This document shows positions 25,622 through 33,594 of a stretch of DNA of 64,000 nucleotides, in pieces. A program made the position numbers and the translations under genes. The notes below the pieces were generated by a model. The model was not told the DNA's origin. It saw nothing but the letters and a program-made list of their open reading frames with translations, and did not search any database. Each line of letters opens with the position of its first letter. Position 1 is the stretch's first letter. Origin of the DNA: JACVRW01 sp963819635 (GTDB lineage Bacteria > Actinomycetota > Thermoleophilia > Solirubrobacterales > Thermoleophilaceae); contig CAWFWX010000003.1 of the NCBI GenBank assembly GCA_963819635.1, positions 310,001-374,000 on the forward strand. The letters run 5' to 3'.

Positions 25622-27023
25622 AGCCGGAGCGCTTCATCTCGCCCCAGCGCAGCTCGCGGCCGCGGAGCTGCGCCCACGTGGCGCGCACGCGGATGAGCGC
25701 GTACCACTGGCGGTAGCCGAGGTTCTCGACGGCGGCCGCGAGCACGAGCCGCCCGAAGCAGCTCCACCTGCGGTAGCGCTGGAACGCGCGCTCCTCCACG
25801 AGCAGGGCGCCGAACGAGAACGCGATCCCGAGCAGGACAGCCACTCCGAAGAACGCGACCGCGAGCGACGCCGGTATCCAGCCGAACGCGAGTGAGATCG
25901 TGATCACCGCGTAGCCGGTCACCTCGATCAGCGGGCCCAGCGCCTCGAAGGCGAGGAAGTAGGGAAGGGCGAACAGGCCCACGGATCCGTAGCGGCGGCG
26001 GCCCATCATGTCGCGGTAGCGCCATAGCACCTGGATGAGGCCGCGCTGCCACCGGTCGCGCTGACTGCGCAGCGCCGACAGCGACGACGGCGCCTCCGTC
26101 CAGCACACCGGATCGGCTATGAACCCGATCCGGTAGGGGCGTCCGCGCTCGCGGCAGAAGCGATGAAGCCGGAGCACGAGCTCGGCGTCCTCGGCGAAGC
26201 TGTCCGGGTCGTAGCCGCCCGCCTCCACGACGTCCTCACGGCGGAAGATGCCGAAGGCCCCGGAGACGATGAGGATCGCGCCGAGCCTCGACCACCCCGT
26301 GCGTCCGACCAGGAACGCGCGCAGGTACTCGATGATCTGCAGGTTCACGAGCAGCTGCCGCGGCGTTCTCGCCTCGGTGACGTGACCGGCCTCGACCGTG
26401 GACCCGTTCGCGATCCGCACGATGCCCCCGAGCGCGACCGTCTCGGGGCGCACCTGGAACTCGCGCACGAGGCGTGGAAGCGCGTCCACGTCCAGCAGCG
26501 TGTCGGCGTCGACGGCGAGGAAGAGCGGATAGCGGGCGTACTGGAGGCCGGCGTTCATCGCGTCGGCCCGGCTGCCGCCGTTCACCTTGTCGATGACGAC
26601 GAGCCGCTCGTCCCGCAGGCTGCGGTACGAGCCGATGACGGGCTGCGACCGCACGCGAGCGCGCGGGACGCGCAGGTCGGGCATGAGCTCGTACTCGTCC
26701 ATGAGCACTTCGAGCGTCCCATCGGTCGAGCCGTCGTTCACCACGACGACCTCGAAGGCCGCGTAGTGGCTGCGCAGGAGGGAGCGGACGGACTCGAGGA
26801 TGACCGCCTCCTCGTTGTAGGCCGGAATGACCAGGGAGACCGGCACGCTCAGCTCAGAGCGCGCGATCGTCTGGTAGTCGCGCAGCTGGCGCCGCTTCAC
26901 GTACTCGGAGATCTCGCGCCAGCCGAAGCAGGTGAGGATGAGCTGGTTCGCGTACTGGGCGAGCATGTAGACGATCACGAAGGCGTTGAAGCCCAGGATC
27001 GCCTGGTGAAGCAGGTCGGTCAT
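25590..27023 (-). CDS. Processive family-2 glycosyltransferase, membrane-bound
   Basis: Polysaccharide synthase-like enzyme of 477 aa. One N-terminal helix (FNAFVIVYMLAQYANQLIL) leads to a GT-A domain with VVVNDGSTDGT, the metal motif AVDADTL, EDAELVLR and the QRDRW product-binding motif of processive synthases (hyaluronan, cellulose, PNAG). Four C-terminal helices follow. Polymer and sugar cannot be read. The start overlaps the stop of the HEAT-repeat gene, so the two are one operon. The 3' end overlaps der by 32 bases on the other strand. Confidence 0.88.
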   Translation of the reverse strand: MTDLLHQAILGFNAFVIVYMLAQYANQLILTCFGWREISEYVKRRQLRDYQTIARSELSVPVSLVIPAYNEEAVILESVRSLLRSHYAAFEVVVVNDGSTDGTLEVLMDEYELMPDLRVPRARVRSQPVIGSYRSLRDERLVVIDKVNGGSRADAMNAGLQYARYPLFLAVDADTLLDVDALPRLVREFQVRPETVALGGIVRIANGSTVEAGHVTEARTPRQLLVNLQIIEYLRAFLVGRTGWSRLGAILIVSGAFGIFRREDVVEAGGYDPDSFAEDAELVLRLHRFCRERGRPYRIGFIADPVCWTEAPSSLSALRSQRDRWQRGLIQVLWRYRDMMGRRRYGSVGLFALPYFLAFEALGPLIEVTGYAVITISLAFGWIPASLAVAFFGVAVLLGIAFSFGALLVEERAFQRYRRWSCFGRLVLAAAVENLGYRQWYALIRVRATWAQLRGRELRWGEMKRSGFSPASAPSKS

Positions 27024-28132
27024 GCGACCGCGGCTTCAGCTTCTGCTTCCGCTCCCGCTTCTGTCCCCGCCTCGGCCTCGGCTTCGCCCACCACATGTGC
27101 CAGCGCCTCGAGCGCTCGCTCGCGCGCGTACGGGTCGGCGTGCGTCTGAGCGCACCAGCGGAGCGCGGCCAGGCCGGGGCCGCCGAGAGCGCCCAGCGCC
27201 TCGGCGGCCCGCGCACGTACCCACCACGACGGGTCGCCCAGCAGCTTCACGAGCGCGTACACGCCGCGCTCGTCGCGCAGCTGCGCGAGCGCTCGGGCCG
27301 CCTGCCCGCGGACCGGCGCGGAGTCGTCCGAGAGCGCGATGACGAGCGGCCCCGAGGAGCTCTCGCGGCCGAGCCGTCCGAGCGCCCGGCACGCGCGGAT
27401 GCGCTCCGGCTCGTCGCCCTTCGCGAGCAGCTGCATGAGCGGCTGCTCCGCGCGCGCGTCGCCGGTAAGCCCGAGTGCTTCGGCGATCCATGGCCTGACA
27501 TGGGCGAAGCTCAGATCGTGAAGCGCGGCCAGAAGCGGCGCGACGGCCCAGTCGCCCGTCAGCCGCTCCACGGCCCGCTGCGGGTCGAGCTGCTCGTCCC
27601 GCATCGCCCGGAGCAGCGCCCACGCCGCCTCCTCGGAGCGGCACGTCTCGAGCGCCTGCGCCACCGCGGCGCGCACGTCCGGGTCCGGGTCCGCGGTCAA
27701 CCGCGCGATGGCCCGCTCCGCTCCCGGCAGGCCGAGGCCGGCCCACACGAGTGCCGCCCGCCCGCGCGCGACCGCGCTGCGCGCCCCGCAGGCCGCCCGC
27801 AGTGCGCGCAGCAGCCCCGCGCGGCGGAGGGCGCGCACGAACGGCGCGCGCCGGTCACCGCCGGGCGGAAGCCGCCGTGCCGCGATCAGCGCGAGCAGGT
27901 CCTCCTGAGCCGGTCTGCGCCGCGCGGCGGCGCGCGCGAGCGAGCGCAGCTCGCTCATGCGCATATCCGACACGGAGCCGGTTCCGAGTGCCTTGATCCA
28001 GCGCTCGCGCCGCCGCCGCGAGCCGCGCTCGGCCGCTCCTCGGACCAGCCGCTTGGCCAGCACGAGGAGGACGAGCCCGGCGAGCAAGCCGACCGCGGCG
28101 AAGGCGAGCGCAAATGAGGTGTCGATGGCCAT
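27020..28132 (-). CDS. Membrane-anchored HEAT-repeat protein
   Basis: 370 aa. An N-terminal helix (FALAFAAVGLLAGLVLLVLAKRL) anchors a cytoplasmic alpha-solenoid with about six HEAT/PBS-lyase-type repeats, for example DPDPDVRAAVAQALE, DDSAPVRGQAARALAQL and DPSWWVRARAAEALGALG. The end is a low-complexity Glu-Ala tail. I chose ATG 28132; a GTG at 28162 would add ten residues. Coupled by ATGA to the glycosyltransferase, so it may be a scaffold or regulator for polymer synthesis. This role is inference. Confidence 0.8.
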   Translation of the reverse strand: MAIDTSFALAFAAVGLLAGLVLLVLAKRLVRGAAERGSRRRRERWIKALGTGSVSDMRMSELRSLARAAARRRPAQEDLLALIAARRLPPGGDRRAPFVRALRRAGLLRALRAACGARSAVARGRAALVWAGLGLPGAERAIARLTADPDPDVRAAVAQALETCRSEEAAWALLRAMRDEQLDPQRAVERLTGDWAVAPLLAALHDLSFAHVRPWIAEALGLTGDARAEQPLMQLLAKGDEPERIRACRALGRLGRESSSGPLVIALSDDSAPVRGQAARALAQLRDERGVYALVKLLGDPSWWVRARAAEALGALGGPGLAALRWCAQTHADPYARERALEALAHVVGEAEAEAGTEAGAEAEAEAAVA

Positions 28133-28201
28133 GAGAACGCCGGCCGCCCGCCGGCTACTCACTTATCGGCCCGCGCGTCCCCGATCTGAGGCACGCACCG
28201 A

Positions 28202-28259
28202 GGGGGTCAGACCCCGTGCAGCGAGGGGTCAGACCCTTGCTCGCGAGGGTCTGACCCCC
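28202..28259. repeat. Cluster of three GGGGTCWGACCCC palindromes
   Basis: Units at 28202-28215, 28225-28236 and 28246-28259, between tryptophanase and the HEAT-repeat gene, both on the minus strand. On that strand the unit provides the TGA that ends tryptophanase and encodes the last 16 residues of that protein. Same family as 2267-2332 and 59900-59931. Confidence 0.9.
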
Positions 28260-29622
28260 TTAGCGGCGCGAAACGCGCGGTGAAGTGCCGCAGCGCGGCC
28301 GGCTCCTCGACGATCCGGAGCCCGCGCAGCTCGCTCGCGCCGGCCGCCACCTGCTTGCAGACCTCGATCACGAAGTCGATGTGGGACTGGGTGTATGTCC
28401 GCCTCGGGATCGCCAGGCGCACCAGGTCCATCGGAGCGGGCTGCTCCGAGCCGTCGGCGCGGCGGCCGAACATGACCGTGCCGATCTCGCAGCCGCGGAT
28501 GCCGCCCTCGCGGTAGAGCGCTACGGCGAGCGACTGGCCCGGATACTCGAGCGGCGGGATGTGGGGGAGGAAGGCGCGCGCGTCGATGTAGACGGCGTGC
28601 CCGCCGACCGGCAGGACGACCGGGATGCCGGCCTGGTCGAGCGCCTCGCCGAGGTACTCGGTCGAGCGGATGCGGTAGCGCAGGTAGTCCTCGTCGACCG
28701 CCTCGCGGAGCCCCTGCGCGACCGCGTCCATGTCACGCCCGGCCATGCCGCCGTAGGTCGGGAACCCCTCGGTCAGGATCAGCAGGTTGCGGCACTGCTC
28801 GGCGAGCTCGGCGTCGCGCATCGCCAGCCAGCCGCCGATGTTGGCGAGCGGATCCTTCTTCGCCGACATGGTCATGCCGTCCGCCAGCGACGCCATCTCG
28901 CGCACGATGTCGGGAATGCCGACGCCGGCGTAGCCGTCCTCGCGCAGCTTCACGAACCAGGCGTTCTCGGCGAAGCGGCAGGCGTCGAGGAACAGCGGGA
29001 CGTCGCCGCACGCCTCGCGCACCGCGCGCAGGTTCTCCATGGAGACGGGCTGGCCGCCGCCCGAGTTGTTCGTCAGCGTCAGGAAGACCACCGGGACCTC
29101 GCGCTCCGCGAGCACCCGCCGCAGCGCGTCCACGTCCATGTTGCCCTTGAACGGGTGCCGGGAGGCCGGCACGTGCGCCTCGGCGACCGGGAGGTCGAGC
29201 GCCTCCGCGCCCGTGAACTCCACGTTCGCGCGCGTGGTGTCGAAGTGGGTGTTGTTCGGGATCGTCTTCCCGGGCCCGCCGATCGCGCTGAACAGGATCT
29301 TCTCCGCCGCGCGGCCCTGGTGGGTCGGGATCACGTGCTCGAACGGGAACAGATCCTGGACCGCGTCGCGGAAGCGAAACCACGACGCCGAACCGGCGTA
29401 GCTCTCGTCCCCGCGCTGAAGCCCTGCCCACTGCTCGGACGACATGGCGCCCGTGCCGGAGTCCGTGAGCAGGTCCACAAGGACGCGCGGGCCCGGCACG
29501 TTGAAGAGGTTGTGACCAGCACGCACAAGCTCCTCCTCGCGCTCCTCGAGCGTCGTCATGGCGATCGGCTCGACGGAATGGATCCGGAACGGCTCGATGA
29601 TGGTTGTCCACTGACGGTCCAC
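28207..29622 (-). CDS. tnaA: Tryptophanase (beta-eliminating lyase family)
   Basis: PLP enzyme that splits tryptophan to indole, pyruvate and ammonia, or acts on tyrosine in the sister family. 471 aa. The Schiff-base lysine region is MTMSAKKDPLANIGG; LLTDSGTGAMS, PTHQGRAAEK and EGFPTYGGMAGRDM are family blocks. Two specificity positions favour tryptophanase: FDTTR (Asp; Thr in tyrosine phenol-lyase) and LRHFTA near the end (His; Phe in the lyase). The N-terminus EPFRIHSVEPIAMTT aligns with E. coli TnaA, supporting GTG 29622. The tail after FTARFAPL, including GSDPREQGSDPSLHGV, is repeat-encoded and absent from the family. Only 26 bases separate it from metK. Confidence 0.9.
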   Translation of the reverse strand: MDRQWTTIIEPFRIHSVEPIAMTTLEEREEELVRAGHNLFNVPGPRVLVDLLTDSGTGAMSSEQWAGLQRGDESYAGSASWFRFRDAVQDLFPFEHVIPTHQGRAAEKILFSAIGGPGKTIPNNTHFDTTRANVEFTGAEALDLPVAEAHVPASRHPFKGNMDVDALRRVLAEREVPVVFLTLTNNSGGGQPVSMENLRAVREACGDVPLFLDACRFAENAWFVKLREDGYAGVGIPDIVREMASLADGMTMSAKKDPLANIGGWLAMRDAELAEQCRNLLILTEGFPTYGGMAGRDMDAVAQGLREAVDEDYLRYRIRSTEYLGEALDQAGIPVVLPVGGHAVYIDARAFLPHIPPLEYPGQSLAVALYREGGIRGCEIGTVMFGRRADGSEQPAPMDLVRLAIPRRTYTQSHIDFVIEVCKQVAAGASELRGLRIVEEPAALRHFTARFAPLRGSDPREQGSDPSLHGV

Positions 29623-29648
29623 GCCCCATGTGTACCCTTCCCCGCCTC

Positions 29649-30908
29649 ATGACGACGCAGCCGCTTTCAGACAACGAGTTCCTGTTCACGTCCGAGTCGG
29701 TCACAGAGGGCCATCCGGACAAGATGGCCGACCAGATCTCGGACGGCGTCCTCGACGCCGTGATGGCCGAGGATCCCACCGGGCGCGTGGCGTGCGAGAC
29801 GCTCGTGAACACCGGGCTCGTCGTGGTCTCGGGCGAGATCACGACCGACGTCTACGTCGACATCCCGAAGATCGCGCGCGAGACGATCAGGAAGATCGGC
29901 TACAGCGGTGGCCGCTACGGATTCGACTGCGAGAGCTGCGCCGTCATCACCGCGATCGACGAGCAGTCGCCCGACATCGCGCAGGGCGTGGACAAGGCCT
30001 ACGAGGCCCGCACCGACCCGGCCGACGACGACGAGCTCGACGTGGCCGGCGCGGGCGACCAGGGGATGATGTTCGGCTACGCCACGCGCGAGACGAAGGA
30101 GCTCATGCCGATGCCGATCTCGCTGGCGCACAAGCTGGCGCACCGGCTGGCCGAGGTGCGGCGCGCGGAGCTCATGCCCTACCTGGGCCCGGACGGCAAG
30201 ACGCAGGTGACGATCCGGTACGAGAACGGGCGCCCGATCGAGATCGAGCGCGTCCTGATCTCGACGCAGCACAAGGACGGCGTGGACGCCGAGACGCTGA
30301 TCAAGCCGGACCTCTGGGAGCACGTGGTGCACCCCGTGCTGCCGGCCGAGCTGTACGACGAGAAGAAGCTGCTCGACGACGGTGGGCACAACTTCCTCGT
30401 CAACCCGACCGGCAAGTTCGTGATCGGCGGCCCCGTGGGCGACGCCGGCCTGACGGGCCGCAAGATCATCGTCGACACCTACGGCGGCATGGCGCGCCAC
30501 GGCGGTGGCGCGTTCTCGGGCAAGGATCCGTCCAAGGTGGACCGCTCGGCCGCGTACGCCGCGCGCTACGTGGCCAAGAACGTCGTCGCGGCGGGTCTCG
30601 CCGACAAGTGCGAGGTGCAGGTGGCGTACGCGATCGGCGTGGCGCATCCGGTGTCGGTGATGGTCGAGACGTTCGGGACCGAGCGCGTGTCGCGGTCGCT
30701 GATCGCGCAGCTCGTGGAGGAGCACTTCGACCTCCGCCCGGGCGCCTTCCGCCAGTACCTCGACCTGCACCGGCCGATCTACCAGAAGACCGCGGCCTAC
30801 GGCCACTTCGGCCGCGAGGACCACGACTTCACCTGGGAGAAGACGGACAAGGCCGACACGCTGCGCGAGGCCGCCGGCCTCACCGAGCGCGACACGGCGA
30901 CCGTTTAG
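29649..30908 (+). CDS. metK: S-adenosylmethionine synthetase
   Basis: Makes SAM from methionine and ATP. 419 aa, slightly longer than the usual 385-400. Signatures: SESVTEGHPDKMADQISD, the hexapeptide GAGDQGMMFGY and the glycine-rich GGGAFSGKDPSKVDRS. The ATG at 29649 gives the normal N-terminus; an earlier ATG (29628) adds only non-conserved residues. It diverges from tryptophanase and its stop overlaps the adenylate cyclase stop by 4 bases. Confidence 0.97.
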   Translation: MTTQPLSDNEFLFTSESVTEGHPDKMADQISDGVLDAVMAEDPTGRVACETLVNTGLVVVSGEITTDVYVDIPKIARETIRKIGYSGGRYGFDCESCAVITAIDEQSPDIAQGVDKAYEARTDPADDDELDVAGAGDQGMMFGYATRETKELMPMPISLAHKLAHRLAEVRRAELMPYLGPDGKTQVTIRYENGRPIEIERVLISTQHKDGVDAETLIKPDLWEHVVHPVLPAELYDEKKLLDDGGHNFLVNPTGKFVIGGPVGDAGLTGRKIIVDTYGGMARHGGGAFSGKDPSKVDRSAAYAARYVAKNVVAAGLADKCEVQVAYAIGVAHPVSVMVETFGTERVSRSLIAQLVEEHFDLRPGAFRQYLDLHRPIYQKTAAYGHFGREDHDFTWEKTDKADTLREAAGLTERDTATV

Positions 30909-32008
30909 TCCTCCGCTCCCGGGGAGCGCACGCGGAACACATCGATGCTGCCCTTCACGCCCTTGAAGCGGCGGCTGCCGGCCGGCGACCAGTCGTAGCC
31001 GTCGCTGACCGCCTCGCGCACCTCCTTCGAGGTGACGACGCTGCCGCGGCGGGCGAACGACGTGAGCCTCGCGGCTAGGTTCACGGGCCGGCCGTACCAG
31101 TCGCCCGAGCGCGGCAGTCCCTCGCCGCAGGCCACGCCACCGCGCAGGAGCGGCGGCTCGTCCTGCGAGCGCTCGACCAGGGAGACGACGGCGTCGACCA
31201 CCGGCCCTGGCTCGGACGCGACGAGCATCGCGGCGTCGCCGATCGTCTTGACCAGCCGGACGGGCGGCTGGATGGCTCCGGCCACGGCCCGCTCGAAGCT
31301 CCGCACCACCGCGCCCACATCCTCGGGCCCGACGTCCTCGCCGAGCTGCGTGAAGCCCACGATGTCCACGAAGCCCACCGTCACGGGCTGCGAGCCGGCG
31401 AGCCGGCCGCTCTGGAGCTCGGCCTGGCTGATGACGGCCTCGCGCATCTGCTCGCGGAGGCGCAGGTTGAACATCCGCTCGAGCGTCGGTGCCGCGAGCG
31501 GGCCCAGGTTGCGCATGGTTTCCGCGTAGCGGAGCCCGAGGTCGCGCTCCGTATCTCCGGCCTGTAGAAAGGCGTCGCCGAATATGGACGTGAAGGATGC
31601 CGCGATGTTGGCCATGGAGCGGCTCATCACGGTGGTGAGCTCGAGGAAGGCCTCCTCGGGGAGCCCGGCGTCGAGCAGCGCCTTGGCGTTGCGCGACAAC
31701 TCGACCTCCTCCTCGGTGATGGCCCGCTCGCCCGGCTCGCGAATCGGCATGCCCAGAGCGCGGGCCGCCTCGTCCAGGAGGCGCGGCTCGAGGCCCGTCT
31801 CCTCGGCGAGCTCCTCGCGGGTGTAGAGCTTCCCCTCGCCGGCGATCACGCGCTCGACCGGAAGCAGCGCGAGACGGTCCTGCGCGGCGGCCTCGCGCAG
31901 CTCCTCGAGCGTGAAGCCCTCCCGCTCGAGCGTGCGCAGCAGCTCGAGGCGAGCCTCGCGATTCTCGGCGCCCTCGAGCAGTCCCTCGGCCTGGAAGTCG
32001 ATGCCCAC
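30905..32008 (-). CDS. Class III adenylate cyclase with Rv1264-like regulatory domain
   Basis: Makes cAMP (or cGMP) from the nucleoside triphosphate. 367 aa. Residues 1-190 are helical and resemble the adenylate cyclase regulatory domain known from the pH-sensing Rv1264 of M. tuberculosis (LYTREELAEETGLEPRLLDE). The C-terminal cyclase homology domain has the first metal Asp in VGFVDIVGFTQLGE and the second in VKTIGDAAMLVA, then GRPVNLAARL. No membrane helices. Together with the CRP-type operator at 12660 it suggests a cAMP circuit. Confidence 0.9.
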   Translation of the reverse strand: MGIDFQAEGLLEGAENREARLELLRTLEREGFTLEELREAAAQDRLALLPVERVIAGEGKLYTREELAEETGLEPRLLDEAARALGMPIREPGERAITEEEVELSRNAKALLDAGLPEEAFLELTTVMSRSMANIAASFTSIFGDAFLQAGDTERDLGLRYAETMRNLGPLAAPTLERMFNLRLREQMREAVISQAELQSGRLAGSQPVTVGFVDIVGFTQLGEDVGPEDVGAVVRSFERAVAGAIQPPVRLVKTIGDAAMLVASEPGPVVDAVVSLVERSQDEPPLLRGGVACGEGLPRSGDWYGRPVNLAARLTSFARRGSVVTSKEVREAVSDGYDWSPAGSRRFKGVKGSIDVFRVRSPGAED

Positions 32009-32058
32009 GCGGACATGGTGCCTTAAGGGATCGGCTCAAGGGTCCGATACCGGTCGCA

Positions 32059-33465
32059 ATGAGCGGGTTGTTCCGTCACCGCACCGTGTCGCTGCTCGCG
32101 CTGCTCGCGGCGTGCGCCGTGCTGCCGGCCGGCGCCGTCCACTTCTTCGGCGAGACCGAGGTCCAGATCGACGGGACCGTGCACTTCCTGCCGATCGCGA
32201 TCAGCGCCGGCCTCGCCGCCGCTGCGGCGCTCGCGCTCACGGTCGCCGGCGCGCGGCGCGGCGACGCGCGTGCCGTCCTGATCGGCACGGCCTTCTCGTC
32301 GATGGCCGCGCTGCTGTCGATTCACGGCCTGACGACGCCGGGCTTCATCCTCGGCGACAACGGCCTGGTTGCCTTCTCGGGCGCCGTCACGCTGCCCGTC
32401 GGCGGCGCGGTGCTCGCGCTGGCCGCGGTTCCGGAGCTGCGGCGCCCGTCGGCCGTGCGCCCGGTGCTCGCGCTCCAGGCGACGCTGATCATCGGGATAC
32501 TCACGCTCGGGCTGGCGGGGATGCTGCAGCCCGAGCTCGTGCCCGCCGTGCCGGAAGCCGGCAGCACCGCCGCCTGGATCGTCCTCGGGCTCGGGATTGT
32601 CTTCTACGGTGCGCTCGCCGTGCGCGCCGGACGCACGTACCTTCTTACGCGCCGCTTCGCCGACCTCACCGTCGTCTACGGGCTCGTGCTGCTTGCGGTC
32701 TCGCTGTACCCCGGCCTGATCATGTACTACGCCGAGCTGGGCTGGTGGCTCGGCCACGCGTGGGAGCTGATCGGCATCGGCCTCGTCGGCGTGCCCGTCG
32801 CGCTCGACCTTCACCGCGGCGCGCAGTCGCGCCCGCTGGCGGGCGACCTGCGCGCGAGCGAGCTGGTGAGCGCGGCCGATGCGTTCATGGGTCCGACGGT
32901 GCGCGCGTTGCTCGTGCGACTGGCGCACAAGGACGACTACACGGCCGAGCACACGCGCGGGGTGGCGCTGCGGGCGGTGCAGCTCGGCGAGGAGCTGGGG
33001 CTGGCGCCGGTGCGCCTGCGCGAGCTGGCGATCGGCGGCCTTCTGCACGACGTCGGCAAGCTGGCCGTGCCGAACGAGATCCTTCAGAAGCCGGGGGCGC
33101 TGACGGACGACGAATTCGACGTGATCAAGCGGCACCCCGAGATCGGCGCGGACCTGGTCCGCGAGCTCGGGTTCTCGTCCCAGGTGGCGAGGCTGGTGCT
33201 CGACCACCACGAGCGCCTGGACGGAAGCGGCTATCCGCGCGGTCTGGGCGCCCCCGACCTCGACATCGAGACGCGGATCATGGCCGTCTGCGACGTCTTC
33301 GACGCCCTGCTCTCCCATCGCGTCTACCGCGAGGCCTGGACGCTCGAGGCCGCCCTCGAGCTGCTCAGCAAGGAGGCCGGCTCGAAGTTCGACCCGGCCT
33401 GCGTCGACGCGCTCGAGCGGGTCATCGCGCGCGAGCAGAACGGCGCCGCGCGCCGCGCGGCGTAG
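32059..33465 (+). CDS. Membrane HD-GYP domain phosphodiesterase
   Basis: Probably hydrolyses c-di-GMP. 468 aa: about eight hydrophobic segments in residues 10-255 form a membrane sensor, then a HD-GYP domain (about 285-455). Metal and signature residues are present: AEHTRGVALRA, LLHDVGKLAVPNEIL, KRHPEIGADL, DHHERLDGSGYPRGL and CDVFDALLSHRVYRE. It is the likely counterpart of the GGDEF enzyme at 16066. ATG 32059; the stop codon lies inside the first unit of a 45-bp tandem repeat. Confidence 0.92.
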   Translation: MSGLFRHRTVSLLALLAACAVLPAGAVHFFGETEVQIDGTVHFLPIAISAGLAAAAALALTVAGARRGDARAVLIGTAFSSMAALLSIHGLTTPGFILGDNGLVAFSGAVTLPVGGAVLALAAVPELRRPSAVRPVLALQATLIIGILTLGLAGMLQPELVPAVPEAGSTAAWIVLGLGIVFYGALAVRAGRTYLLTRRFADLTVVYGLVLLAVSLYPGLIMYYAELGWWLGHAWELIGIGLVGVPVALDLHRGAQSRPLAGDLRASELVSAADAFMGPTVRALLVRLAHKDDYTAEHTRGVALRAVQLGEELGLAPVRLRELAIGGLLHDVGKLAVPNEILQKPGALTDDEFDVIKRHPEIGADLVRELGFSSQVARLVLDHHERLDGSGYPRGLGAPDLDIETRIMAVCDVFDALLSHRVYREAWTLEAALELLSKEAGSKFDPACVDALERVIAREQNGAARRAA

Positions 33466-33549
33466 TGCGCAAGCACCGGGCGGTGCCCGGTGCGCAGCGA
33501 TGTCGCGTAGTGCGCAAGCACCGGGCGGTGCCCGGTGCGCAGCGATGTC
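33460..33549 (+). repeat. Exact 45-bp tandem repeat carrying two terminator-like hairpins
   Basis: Two identical 45-bp units (33460-33504 and 33505-33549). Each has a 9-bp perfect stem, GCACCGGGC, loop GGT, GCCCGGTGC, at 33473-33493 and 33518-33538. The first unit contains the TAG of the HD-GYP gene. They lie before priA and probably terminate the upstream gene. Confidence 0.85.
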
Positions 33550-33594
33550 GTTCCACGCGGACCGCCGTCCGCCACGCCCCGTAGCTTGGGGCGA

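Noticed and set aside
29667..32039. 790-aa minus-strand frame
   Set aside because: Covers antisense metK and out-of-frame cyclase; no conserved blocks.
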